A stretch of DNA of 64,000 nucleotides from Bacilli bacterium (GTDB taxonomy: Bacteria > Bacillota_I > Bacilli_A > RFN20 > CAG-826): the NCBI GenBank assembly GCA_017502465.1, contig JAFVUY010000012.1:62001-126000 (forward strand). The letters run 5' to 3'. A program made the position numbers and the translations under genes. Below are positions 1 through 8,566 of the stretch, piece by piece (the stretch's first letter is position 1; the number at the start of each line of letters is the position of its first letter). Under the pieces are notes generated by a model, which was given only the letters and a program-made list of their open reading frames with translations, did not search any database and had not been told where the DNA came from.

Positions 1-6
1 TTGGTA

Positions 7-906
7 ATGGAAATTATTGAAATTAATTTTAATGATTTTAAGAAGAATGATACACCTTTAGTCTTGTGCTTAGGTTCTTTTGATTCATTACATTTAGGCC
101 ATCTTCAAATTATTAAACAAGCCATTAAAAGCGGACTGCCTGTCGCTGTCATGACTTTTGATTCTAATCCTAAATTCGTATTAGGCATTAGACAAACACG
201 ACAAAGGGTGTTGTCTTTATACGATAAAGCTATGATTTTAGAAAAATTAGGTGTTTCAATTTTATATGTTTTACATTTTGATGAACAAGTCGCTAAAATG
301 TCTAGATTCGAATTTATTGATTTAATTTTAAGTAAAATTAACCCAGTTAAGATTTTCTGCGGGGAAGATTACGCCTTTGGCTTAAATGCGAATGGTAATG
401 TCGAATATCTTAAACAATATTTTGATGTTGAAGTAATCAAACTTCTTAAAATGAATGGCAAAAAGATCTCAACCGCAGATATTATTTCTCATCTACAAAA
501 AGGAGAAATGGAAGAAGCATATGAACTATTGAATAGATATTATACGATAAGCGGAACAGTAGTTGATGGATTGAAAAATGGAAGAAAAATAGGATTCCCT
601 ACTGCTAATCTTGATCTAGACTTTGAATATGTTCTTCCAAAAGAAGGTGTCTATATTGGTTACGCTTATGTCGATGAAATTAAACATAAAGCAATCATTG
701 CAGTAGGAACTCATCCTACCATTCAGACATTGTCGAAACCTATTATAGAAGTTCATATTTTGTCCTTCAATGAAAATTTGTATGGTAAATTTATCGATGT
801 ATCTTTTGTAAAAAGAATTAGAAATATCAATAAGTTTGAAAGTCTCGAAGACTTATCTAAGCAATTAGAAAAAGATAAAGAAATAGCAAAAAAAGAATTG
901 AAATAG
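7..906 (+). CDS. ribF: Bifunctional riboflavin kinase / FAD synthetase
   Basis: Makes FMN from riboflavin and ATP, then FAD from FMN and ATP, in the cytoplasm. The N-terminal half is the nucleotidyltransferase, with GSFDSLHLGH near residue 23; the HxGH signature is intact, and the usual FDG reads FDS. The C-terminal half is the riboflavin kinase, with GRKIGFPTANL near residue 193, then GVYIGYA and the closing IEVHIL...LYGKFIDVSF block. About 300 residues is the normal family length. The ATG at position 7 aligns with the N-terminus of Bacillus RibC; a TTG at position 1 is in frame, and the upstream DNA is outside the window, so the start is not certain. It precedes rpsO and pnp, as in Bacillus. 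Confidence 0.93.
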   Translation: MEIIEINFNDFKKNDTPLVLCLGSFDSLHLGHLQIIKQAIKSGLPVAVMTFDSNPKFVLGIRQTRQRVLSLYDKAMILEKLGVSILYVLHFDEQVAKMSRFEFIDLILSKINPVKIFCGEDYAFGLNANGNVEYLKQYFDVEVIKLLKMNGKKISTADIISHLQKGEMEEAYELLNRYYTISGTVVDGLKNGRKIGFPTANLDLDFEYVLPKEGVYIGYAYVDEIKHKAIIAVGTHPTIQTLSKPIIEVHILSFNENLYGKFIDVSFVKRIRNINKFESLEDLSKQLEKDKEIAKKELK

Positions 907-932
907 TTTCAATTACTATGTAATATATACAA

Positions 933-979
933 GGCGACTTATCCTCAGGATAACGATTATCCTTCTATCGTCTCCCGGG
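933..979 (+). promoter_or_regulatory. Structured rpsO leader, candidate S15 autoregulatory element
   Basis: Between ribF and rpsO, GGATAA (948-953) can pair either with TTATCC at 939-944 across loop TCA, or with a second TTATCC at 957-962 across loop CGA. The two hairpins exclude each other. An outer pairing of GGCGAC (933-938) with GTCTCC (970-975) could close the fold with one mismatch. S15 is known to repress its own mRNA through leader structures in several bacterial groups, so a regulatory role is plausible but inferred. Confidence 0.5.
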
Positions 980-1013
980 AATAAGTTAAGAAATTAAACA
1001 AGGAGGAAATATC

Positions 1014-1283
1014 ATGGCGCTTACAAAAGAAAGAAAAGCTGAGCTCGTCAAGAAATTCGGTAAAAGCGAAAACGACACTGGTTCAATTCAAGTCCAAGTT
1101 GCTCTTCTCACAGATCAAATCGTCGCTCTTACAGCTCACTTAAAAGCAAATAAGAAAGATGCCGCATCCCAAAGAGGTTTGATGAAATTAGTTGGTCAAC
1201 GTCGTAGTTTATTAGCTTACCTTCAAAGAACAAATCGTGATGCTTATCTCAAACTTATCGCTGAGCTCGGATTACGTAAATAG
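1014..1283 (+). CDS. rpsO: 30S ribosomal protein S15
   Basis: Primary rRNA-binding protein that organises the platform of the small subunit through the 16S rRNA central-domain three-way junction. The 89-residue length is exactly that of the family. Diagnostic segments are the KFGKSENDTGSIQVQVALLT block and QRGLMKLVGQRRSLLAYLQ, ending in ELGLRK. A strong Shine-Dalgarno (AGGAGG at 1001-1006) sits 7 nt before the ATG. It is followed by a rho-independent terminator, so rpsO can form its own transcript, and by pnp, the usual neighbour. The leader carries alternative hairpins that may serve autoregulation. Confidence 0.98.
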   Translation: MALTKERKAELVKKFGKSENDTGSIQVQVALLTDQIVALTAHLKANKKDAASQRGLMKLVGQRRSLLAYLQRTNRDAYLKLIAELGLRK

Positions 1284-1293
1284 CAATTTAAAA

Positions 1294-1325
1294 GACTATC
1301 CAAATTTATGGATAGTTTTTTATTT
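1294..1325 (+). terminator. Rho-independent terminator after rpsO
   Basis: GACTATCC pairs with GGATAGTT across an 8-nt loop, followed directly by a T-run. It separates rpsO from pnp. Confidence 0.8.
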
Positions 1326-1335
1326 ATAAAAGATG

Positions 1336-1341
1336 TATAAT
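1336..1341 (+). promoter_or_regulatory. Candidate -10 of the pnp promoter
   Basis: A perfect TATAAT lies 36 nt before the pnp start, just after the rpsO terminator. A -35 box would fall in the terminator T-tract and is weak. Transcription from here would leave a leader of about 30 nt that contains the AGGAAAGAGAG ribosome-binding site. Confidence 0.4.
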
Positions 1342-1377
1342 TGATTTGTATATATTTTAGGAAAGAGAGAAAAAAAG

Positions 1378-3579
1378 ATGAAAAAAGTATTCGAATTAGA
1401 GTTCGAAGGTAAAAAGTTCGTCGTTGAGACTGGCGAAATTGCTAAACAAGCTGATGGCGCTGTCTTAGTTAGATTAAATGACACAGTTGTCTTATCTACA
1501 GCATGTGCTTCCGACGAACCAAAAGAAGGCGATTTCTTCCCACTTACAGTTGCTTATGAAGAAAAGCAATACGCAGTTGGAAAAATTCCAGGTTCCTTCT
1601 TAAGAAGAGAAGGTAGAGCAGGAGAACACGCTACCTTAACAGCAAGATTAATCGACCGTCCAATTAGACCTATGTTCTCCGAAGGATTCCGTAACGAAGT
1701 CCAAATCGTTAACACAGTTATGTCTGTTGACTTAGACTGCACACCAGAAATGACCGCTATGTTAGGTTCTTCTTTAGCATTAGGTATTTCCGATATTCCA
1801 TTCGATGGACCAATCGCTGGTGTTTATGTTGGTAGAGTTAACGGACAATTAATTATCAACCCAACAGTTGAAGAAAAAGAAAAATCTGACATTAATTTAG
1901 CGGTTGCGGGTACAAAAGAAGCTATCAACATGGTTGAAGCAGGTGCCGCAGAAGTCCCAGAAGAAGAAATGTTAGATGCATTAATGTTTGGCCATGAAGC
2001 AATTAAAAAACTTTGTTTATGGCAAGAAGAAATCATCAAAGAAGTTGGCAAAGAAAAAAGAGAAATCGAACTTTATAAAGTTGATGAAGCAATCGAAAAA
2101 GATGTCACCGATAGAGCCAAAGATCGCTTAGTTAAAGCTATCTCTATCTTTGATAAATTAGAAAGACAAGACGCAATTGATGCGATCGAAGATGAAATTA
2201 TCGATGACTATGATACAAGAGATTACGAAGATGAAAAAACACATCATAAGACCGTTCACATGGTTAAAGAAGTTTTAGAAAATCTCGTTGCTCAAGAAGT
2301 CAGAAGACTTATTACAGAAGAAAAAATTAGACCAGATGGCCGTAAATTAGACGAAATTCGTCCATTGGACGCACAAGTTGATTTACTCCCACGCACACAT
2401 GGTTCCGCTATGTTCACACGTGGTCAAACACAAGTCATTTCTGTTACTACATTAGGCGCCTTAAGCGATGTCCAAATTATTGATAATTTGACAGATGAAG
2501 AAACACGTCGCTGGATGCATCATTACAATTTCCCACCATACAGTGTTGGTGAAGTTGGAAGAATGGGCTCCCCAGGTAGAAGAGAAATCGGTCATGGTGC
2601 ACTTGGTGAAAGAGCTTTAAGCTATGTCATTCCAAGCGAAGAAGAATTCCCATATACAATTAGAACAGTTGCAGAAGTCGTTGAATCAAATGGTTCATCC
2701 TCACAAGCTTCTATTTGTGCTTCCTGTATGTCACTTATGGCAGCCGGTGTCCCACTTAAAGGTTTAGTTTCCGGTATTGCTATGGGCCTTATCTCTTCTG
2801 GACCACTCGATGGAAAACACCCATATTCAATTCTTACCGATATTCAAGGTTTAGAAGATCACTTTGGTGATATGGACTTTAAATGTGCGGGTACAGAAAA
2901 AGGTATTACTGCTCTTCAAATGGATATCAAAATTAAAGGTGTTACAAAAGAAGTCCTTCACGAAGCCTTACAACAAGCAAAATCCGCTCGTGCAACAATT
3001 CGCGAAGTTATGAAAACCGCCATTGCAGAACCACGACCAGATGTTTCTAAATACGCTCCAAAAATGGATACATTCTATATTGATCCAGATAAGATTAGAG
3101 AAGTCATCGGTACAGGTGGTAAAGTTATTAATGAAATCATTGCTAACCATGACAATGTCAAAATTGACATTGAAGATGACGGTAGAGTCACAATTTACCA
3201 TATGAATAGAGAAACAATCGAAGCAACTAAAGCCGATATTCTTGACATCGTTAGAGAAGCTAAAGTTGGTGAAGAATTTGTTGGTGAAGTTACACGCGTT
3301 GAAGAATATGGCGCATTCGTTCGCTTATTTGGAAATGTTGATGGTCTCTGTCACGTCTCACGTTTAGGTTGGGGTTACATTTCCAAAGCTCAAGATGTCG
3401 TTAAAGTCGGCGATACATTAAAAGTAAGAGTCGTTGAAATTGATGATAAAGGCAAAATCAAAGTTTCACACCGTGAATTTGAAGAAAAACCAGATGATTA
3501 CGATCCATCTAAAGAAAGAATTCAACATTTCGATAGACCAGACCGTTCATTCAAAGGACCTAAAAAATTTAAAAAATAA
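1378..3579 (+). CDS. pnp: Polyribonucleotide nucleotidyltransferase (PNPase)
   Basis: Phosphorolytic 3'-5' exoribonuclease of mRNA decay that works as a trimer. The 733 residues hold the full domain order: two RNase PH-like cores around a helical linker, a KH domain ([16 protein letters not shown], about residues 572-587) and an S1 domain (from [20 protein letters not shown], about 631). The second core keeps the catalytic block [20 protein letters not shown]. It lies downstream of rpsO, as in Bacillus and E. coli. Its own terminator follows at 3589. Nothing is missing or fused. Confidence 0.97.
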   Translation: MKKVFELEFEGKKFVVETGEIAKQADGAVLVRLNDTVVLSTACASDEPKEGDFFPLTVAYEEKQYAVGKIPGSFLRREGRAGEHATLTARLIDRPIRPMFSEGFRNEVQIVNTVMSVDLDCTPEMTAMLGSSLALGISDIPFDGPIAGVYVGRVNGQLIINPTVEEKEKSDINLAVAGTKEAINMVEAGAAEVPEEEMLDALMFGHEAIKKLCLWQEEIIKEVGKEKREIELYKVDEAIEKDVTDRAKDRLVKAISIFDKLERQDAIDAIEDEIIDDYDTRDYEDEKTHHKTVHMVKEVLENLVAQEVRRLITEEKIRPDGRKLDEIRPLDAQVDLLPRTHGSAMFTRGQTQVISVTTLGALSDVQIIDNLTDEETRRWMHHYNFPPYSVGEVGRMGSPGRREIGHGALGERALSYVIPSEEEFPYTIRTVAEVVESNGSSSQASICASCMSLMAAGVPLKGLVSGIAMGLISSGPLDGKHPYSILTDIQGLEDHFGDMDFKCAGTEKGITALQMDIKIKGVTKEVLHEALQQAKSARATIREVMKTAIAEPRPDVSKYAPKMDTFYIDPDKIREVIGTGGKVINEIIANHDNVKIDIEDDGRVTIYHMNRETIEATKADILDIVREAKVGEEFVGEVTRVEEYGAFVRLFGNVDGLCHVSRLGWGYISKAQDVVKVGDTLKVRVVEIDDKGKIKVSHREFEEKPDDYDPSKERIQHFDRPDRSFKGPKKFKK

Positions 3580-3588
3580 TTTATTAAG

Positions 3589-3614
3589 CCGAGTGTTAAT
3601 TCACTCGGTTTTTT
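3589..3614 (+). terminator. Rho-independent terminator after pnp
   Basis: CCGAGTG pairs perfectly with CACTCGG across TTAATT, followed by TTTTTT. Confidence 0.88.
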
Positions 3615-3677
3615 AATAAATTAAAAGATTTGTTGACTAATTCTTGAAAAAATATGAAAATTATAACAGCTAAAGTT

Positions 3678-3694
3678 GAATTGATTATCAATTC
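3678..3694 (+). repeat. Inverted repeat upstream of rnjB
   Basis: GAATTGAT and ATCAATTC form perfect 8-bp arms around a single T, in the 164-bp gap between the pnp terminator and rnjB. It resembles an operator. No regulator is known and the setting is very AT-rich, so chance is possible. Confidence 0.3.
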
Positions 3695-3779
3695 ATTATT
3701 AAGCATTAAATTACAAATAATTTTATAAATTATATATAATATAAATATAAATAAGATATAGACAATAAAAGGAGAAAAT

Positions 3780-5465
3780 ATGGCTGATTTAATCAAAGTT
3801 TGCGCTTTAAGTGGTTTAGATGAAGAAGGTAGAGACTGCTATTTAATCGAAATTAATAACGATATTTTTGTCGTTGACTGCGGTATGTCCATGCCAGATA
3901 AGACTATTCCTGGTATTGATTCCATTCTTCCAAATTTTGAATATCTTATTAAAAATAAAAACAGAGTTAAAGCTTATATTATCACCCACGGACACGATGA
4001 AGAGATTGGTGCTCTTAAATATTTTTATCCATTAGTCCCCGCTCCTATTTATTGTACTTTTGCTGCATCGCAATTTATTGTTTCGCAAGCTGATATTTAT
4101 AAAGTAAAAGTTAAGTTTGATTTTAAAATTGTTAAACCAACTGATGATGTTAATATTGCTGGTCATAGAGTTAGATTTTTTCAAACATGTCATAACATGT
4201 GCGAATCTCAAGGCGTAGCCTTCTCTACTGATAGAGGTAATATTATTTATACTTCTGATTTCATTGTTGATTTTACAGTTAAAGATAAAGATTTCTGCTT
4301 TGACACAAAAGCGATCACCTTCTTATCCGAAGAACCAACTCTTATGTTGCTTGCAGAATCTAAATGCGCACATATAGATGGTTATTGCGCTCCTCATCAC
4401 CGCGTTACAAGAAAAATAAGTAAATATTTTACTGATTCAAATAAACGCATTTTTGTTTCTTGTTTCTGGCAAAATATTTTTAGAATTTATGAAATTATTT
4501 CTCTTGCAAAAGTGAATGGTAAAAAGATTTATCTTTTTGATAATTACACAAAAAACATCGTTCAAACACTTATGAACGTTAATATTTTGCCTATTACAAA
4601 TCAAGACATTATCCCAACTGAAGATTTATTAAGAGTCAGAAATCAAGATGTTGTAGTATTAATGCTTGGACATAGGGAAGATATCTATAAAAAGATGATT
4701 AAACTCTCCAGCGGATTAATCGACGATAAACGTTTAGTTTTAAGTAAAGATGATATCTTCATCAATGCTTCAATTCCTACTGCGATTTTTGATGTTATTG
4801 CTACTAAAGCAATTGACGCTTTGTTTAAAACTGGTTGCGAAGTTATTAATTTAAAACGTAAAGATATGCCTTCAATGCACGCTAGACAAGACGATTTAAA
4901 ATATTTCCTTTCGCTTTTAAGACCAAAATATTATGTTCCTGTTAGAGGCAGTTATAAAAAGTTAATTGCTAATGCAAAATTAGCTCTATCGATGGATATT
5001 GGTTTGAACCATATGAATGTCTTTATCTTAGATAATGGTAGTGTTTTAAATTTTGATAATTCGCCTAGACCTTATGTCATTCCTAGTGAAAGAAGCGGAA
5101 TTAATGTTGCACCTATTTTAGTTGACGGTAAGGGTATCTCTATGATTGGAGATGAAATCATTAATGATCGTCGCAAACTCGGCGTTGATGGAGTTGTTAT
5201 GCTTGCAATTGCGGTTAGTAAAGATACTAAACAAATATGTGCGGGTCCTGACTGCCAAATGAGAGGTTTTGTTTTCGTAAAAGAAGCAGAGCCATTATTG
5301 AAATCTTTATCACAAATCTTTATTGAAGAAGTCAAAATGGTACTTGCTCAAGGTTCTTTGAACTTTGAAAAAGCAATTGCTAACACAAAAGAAAGATGTA
5401 AACGTTTCATTAGGAAAGAAAATGGACGAGACCCACATATTATTGCAACTGTTAATATAATCTAA
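3780..5465 (+). CDS. rnjB: Ribonuclease J2-like protein with degenerate active site
   Basis: Member of the beta-CASP metallo-beta-lactamase RNases. The 561 residues span the RNase J layout with the C-terminal domain, and the position between pnp and ftsK matches Bacillus rnjB. Key metal motifs are altered: the usual HxHxDH reads HGHDEE near residue 70, the SQGEP segment is replaced by MLGHRED near 300, HVSGH has become PSMHAR, and PVHGEY is PVRGSY. The H of CHNMCES and the D of TSDF remain. RNase J2 proteins are known to be weakened partners of J1. This one looks even more degraded, so a structural or RNA-binding role beside a J1 outside the window is the likely reading. Confidence 0.82.
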   Translation: MADLIKVCALSGLDEEGRDCYLIEINNDIFVVDCGMSMPDKTIPGIDSILPNFEYLIKNKNRVKAYIITHGHDEEIGALKYFYPLVPAPIYCTFAASQFIVSQADIYKVKVKFDFKIVKPTDDVNIAGHRVRFFQTCHNMCESQGVAFSTDRGNIIYTSDFIVDFTVKDKDFCFDTKAITFLSEEPTLMLLAESKCAHIDGYCAPHHRVTRKISKYFTDSNKRIFVSCFWQNIFRIYEIISLAKVNGKKIYLFDNYTKNIVQTLMNVNILPITNQDIIPTEDLLRVRNQDVVVLMLGHREDIYKKMIKLSSGLIDDKRLVLSKDDIFINASIPTAIFDVIATKAIDALFKTGCEVINLKRKDMPSMHARQDDLKYFLSLLRPKYYVPVRGSYKKLIANAKLALSMDIGLNHMNVFILDNGSVLNFDNSPRPYVIPSERSGINVAPILVDGKGISMIGDEIINDRRKLGVDGVVMLAIAVSKDTKQICAGPDCQMRGFVFVKEAEPLLKSLSQIFIEEVKMVLAQGSLNFEKAIANTKERCKRFIRKENGRDPHIIATVNII

Positions 5466-5468
5466 ATT

Positions 5469-5490
5469 AAAGCGCTTAGGCGCTTTTTTT
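5469..5490 (+). terminator. Rho-independent terminator after rnjB
   Basis: AAAGCGC pairs with GCGCTTT across TTAG, followed by a T-run. Confidence 0.87.
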
Positions 5491-5491
5491 A

Positions 5492-5521
5492 TGGACTTTC
5501 GAACGTGCGCACGTGTATAAT
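5492..5521 (+). promoter_or_regulatory. ftsK promoter with palindromic spacer, leaderless start
   Basis: TGGACT (5492-5497) and a perfect TATAAT (5516-5521) are 18 nt apart. The ftsK ATG begins 8 nt after the -10, so the transcript should start at or just before the start codon. The spacer contains the 12-bp perfect palindrome ACGTGCGCACGT (5503-5514), well placed to act as a repressor site. Confidence 0.55.
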
Positions 5522-5529
5522 AAAATAGT

Positions 5530-8247
5530 ATGAGTAACGTTAAGAAAAAGAATAAAATCTTAGATTTAAAATATTTATATTTTTTCAGCGGAATTTGCCT
5601 TTGTTTGTTAGCCGTTATTTTAATTATTAACGTTGGTTATATTGCAAGAACTGTTGCTTTTGTTCCATTTTTCTTATTTGGAATTTCTTCATGCGCTTTA
5701 TATTTCGGTATTTACGCAATCGGCTTATACATTTTGCTTCAAGATAAAGCATTTAAATTTAGATTCAAAATCACAATTCCTGCTTTCATTATTTTGTTTT
5801 TAGGATTAATTGTTACCACAACACTTACAACATGTTCAAAAGATCCTAATGTTGCTAATCATTATATTCTTACTTTAGGTTCATCTAGAGTTGAAGGTGA
5901 TATTAATTTTAGAAATTTCAGCAATTCATTCATTGAAATTTTTAAAGGCATCCCTAATGGATATTATGGCTCTAAATTTTTACATATGTTTAATAAATCT
6001 CCTTACGGAGGAGGCTATTTAGGCTTTTTACTTACTGCTTTTTTAAATGATTATCTCGGCGTTAGCGCTACTAAAGCTATTTCTATTAGTTTTGTTGTAG
6101 TGGGTGCATTAATGCTAGTTGGTCCTTTCGTTATTTCATTTATCGTTAAAAAAGTTAAAAAACATAAAGAAGAACAATCTTCTATTAATCCAAAAACAAA
6201 AGAAGAAGTTAAAATCTTACCTAACCCAAGACCAACTCCAGTTATTACTAGAGAAGTTAGAGAAGAAATTAATCCTATTACCACGCCTGTTATTGAAAAA
6301 ACAGTTACTCCTGTTAGTAGACCTACACCTACTCCTGTAATTACAACTCATTCACTATATCAAGATGATTTTCAAGGTGTTGGAACATTTGTTCCTGCTC
6401 GATTCTTGTTTAATAACAGGGTAAACGATGTTTCTAGTGGTATTGAAACAATGCAAACTCCAACATTAAACCCTGTCACTCTTACCCCAGTTACAGAAAG
6501 AGTGGAAGAAACAATTTCTCCAATTCGCGTTGATGAATCTCCTGTTATCGAAGATTCTTTCTTTGATGACGAACCAACTCATGTTGAACAAATGACCTTG
6601 GATTTTGAGGAAAAAGATGATAAAACACCAGAACTTGCAACTGTTCAACCAACATTTGCAGAACCTGTGGTTGTGAAACAAAATCATAATCCATCTATAG
6701 TCCCTACTCCTACAGAACATGTTAGAAAAAAACGTATAAAATTTATTCCACCTTCAGTGGATTTGTTGAATACTTATGAAATAACCGACGCTATCGAAGA
6801 AAATACAGAAGTAGCTAATGCTAGAATGCTCATTATTAATGAGACTTTTGAAAACTTTAGAGTTGGCGCTGAAGTAACAGGATTTACTATTGGCCCAGCT
6901 GTTACACGATTCCATGTAACTTATAAACCAGGTGTATCTGTTAAAACTGTCGCAAACGTTGTTAGCAATTTATGTATCAACTTAGGTGGCGTTGACGTTA
7001 GATTTGAACCATTAGTAGCTGGTGAACGTTATTCTGGTTTAGAAGTTCCTAATGCAGTTATTACCACAATTGGTTTTAAAGACGTCTTCAATGAACTCCC
7101 AGATGCTTCTAAAAAACCTCTTAATATTCCTTTTGGTAAAAATATTTCAGGTAAAACGATATTTGGTGATTATGGTGATTTCCCACATATGTTAGTTGCC
7201 GGTACCACTGGAAGTGGTAAATCTGTTTTTGTCCACTCTGTCATCGCAACTTTAATCATGCGCAATTCACCAGATGACTTCAAATTAATCTTAATAGACC
7301 CAAAAATGGTTGAAATGGCAAAATATGTTGATATGCCTCACTTACTTTGCCCAATTATTTATGAAGCCAAAGAAGCAAAAGTGGCTTTTGATCGTTTAGT
7401 GGAAGACATGGATAATAGATATTCAATGATGCGTTCCGCTGGAGTTTCTTCTATCAAAGAATATAACGAAATTGCTGAATCTCTTGATAGAGACCCTCTT
7501 CCAAGAATTTTAGTTATTATCGACGAATACGCTGATTTAGTTGAACAATGCAAAGAAATTCAAGTCCCAGTTACTAGAATTTCCGCTAAAGCTCGTGCAG
7601 CTGGTATTCACTTATTAGTGGCAACTCAAAGACCAAGTGTTAACGTTGTTACTGGTGTTTTAAAATCAAATTTACCAACTCATGTTGCCTTAAAAACATC
7701 TAACTATACTGACTCTATGACTATTTTAAATGAAGGTGGAGCAGAAAAACTTCTTGGTAAGGGCGATATGCTAGTTCAATCTTCCGTTTTCGCTGGACAA
7801 GGCTTAATAAGAATTCAATCACCTTTTATTAAAGGTGATGAAATTAGCATGATTGTTAATTACCTTAAAGAAAATTATGAAACAGATTTTGATCCTAGAT
7901 ATTTGGATTTAGTTGACCATAGTAAAGAAAATGCAAAAACAAATATGATCATGGGCGGTTTCTCAATGGCAGAAGGAGATCCACAAGCAGATCCAGATGA
8001 ACATTTTTACTTAGCTGTTAAAGAATGGGTTATGACATTAGACACAGTTTCTGGAAGTAAAATTCAAAAACAATTCTCAACAGGTTATCCTCGCGCAATT
8101 CGTATTTTTAGAAGACTTCAAGAAGAAGGAATTGTAGAAGATAACAATAACCCAAGTTCATCTAAAGGTTGCCGCGTTTTAGTCCACGACAAATTCTATG
8201 GCGAAACAGGTGAAGATAACCCTGCTTTAGATGAGGACAATTATTAA
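5530..8247 (+). CDS. ftsK: DNA translocase FtsK/SpoIIIE
   Basis: Septum-anchored, ATP-driven hexameric pump that clears chromosome termini through the division septum. About four transmembrane segments fill the first 210 residues. A Pro/Thr/Val-rich linker runs to about 405, followed by the RecA-like motor with Walker A GTTGSGKS at about 558-565 and Walker B ILVIIDEYADL near 660-670. A C-terminal winged helix (gamma domain, about 840-895) would read the orienting DNA repeats. The 905 residues are typical. There is no Shine-Dalgarno; the -10 hexamer is 8 nt from the ATG. It is probably the first gene of ftsK-acpS-pulA-OB protein-plsC. Confidence 0.95.
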   Translation: MSNVKKKNKILDLKYLYFFSGICLCLLAVILIINVGYIARTVAFVPFFLFGISSCALYFGIYAIGLYILLQDKAFKFRFKITIPAFIILFLGLIVTTTLTTCSKDPNVANHYILTLGSSRVEGDINFRNFSNSFIEIFKGIPNGYYGSKFLHMFNKSPYGGGYLGFLLTAFLNDYLGVSATKAISISFVVVGALMLVGPFVISFIVKKVKKHKEEQSSINPKTKEEVKILPNPRPTPVITREVREEINPITTPVIEKTVTPVSRPTPTPVITTHSLYQDDFQGVGTFVPARFLFNNRVNDVSSGIETMQTPTLNPVTLTPVTERVEETISPIRVDESPVIEDSFFDDEPTHVEQMTLDFEEKDDKTPELATVQPTFAEPVVVKQNHNPSIVPTPTEHVRKKRIKFIPPSVDLLNTYEITDAIEENTEVANARMLIINETFENFRVGAEVTGFTIGPAVTRFHVTYKPGVSVKTVANVVSNLCINLGGVDVRFEPLVAGERYSGLEVPNAVITTIGFKDVFNELPDASKKPLNIPFGKNISGKTIFGDYGDFPHMLVAGTTGSGKSVFVHSVIATLIMRNSPDDFKLILIDPKMVEMAKYVDMPHLLCPIIYEAKEAKVAFDRLVEDMDNRYSMMRSAGVSSIKEYNEIAESLDRDPLPRILVIIDEYADLVEQCKEIQVPVTRISAKARAAGIHLLVATQRPSVNVVTGVLKSNLPTHVALKTSNYTDSMTILNEGGAEKLLGKGDMLVQSSVFAGQGLIRIQSPFIKGDEISMIVNYLKENYETDFDPRYLDLVDHSKENAKTNMIMGGFSMAEGDPQADPDEHFYLAVKEWVMTLDTVSGSKIQKQFSTGYPRAIRIFRRLQEEGIVEDNNNPSSSKGCRVLVHDKFYGETGEDNPALDEDNY

Positions 8248-8248
8248 T

Positions 8249-8566
8249 ATGGGTATCGGAATAGATATTGTAGAGATTAAAAGAATCTCTTTAGAAGATA
8301 GATTTATCGACTTAGTTCTTTCAGATAGAGAAAAAGAATTACTCTATAAAAGAGTAAACAAAAAAGAGTTTTTAGCAGGTAGATTCGCTGCTAAAGAGGC
8401 TTTTTTAAAAGCAAATCATAAAGGATTAGGAGATATTAGATTAAAAGATATAGAAGTGCTTAATTTTGAAAACGGGCAACCATATATTGTTTTTAACAAT
8501 ATAGAATATTTAGAAGTCTCTATATCTCACGAAAAAGAATATGCGGTTGCTGTGGTGAATTTATGA
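8249..8566 (+). CDS. acpS: Holo-[acyl-carrier-protein] synthase
   Basis: Transfers 4'-phosphopantetheine from CoA to a serine of acyl carrier proteins. At 105 residues it has the three AcpS signatures: GIGIDIVEIKRI at the N-terminus, LAGRFAAKEAFLKA with the metal-binding Glu, and VSISHEKEYAVAVV at the end. The ATG one base after the ftsK stop is the right start; an in-frame start at 8231 would add residues the family lacks. The TGA stop overlaps the pulA ATG (ATGA), so the two are translationally coupled. A client within the window is the carrier domain of the ligase at 28061-30070. Confidence 0.95.
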   Translation: MGIGIDIVEIKRISLEDRFIDLVLSDREKELLYKRVNKKEFLAGRFAAKEAFLKANHKGLGDIRLKDIEVLNFENGQPYIVFNNIEYLEVSISHEKEYAVAVVNL

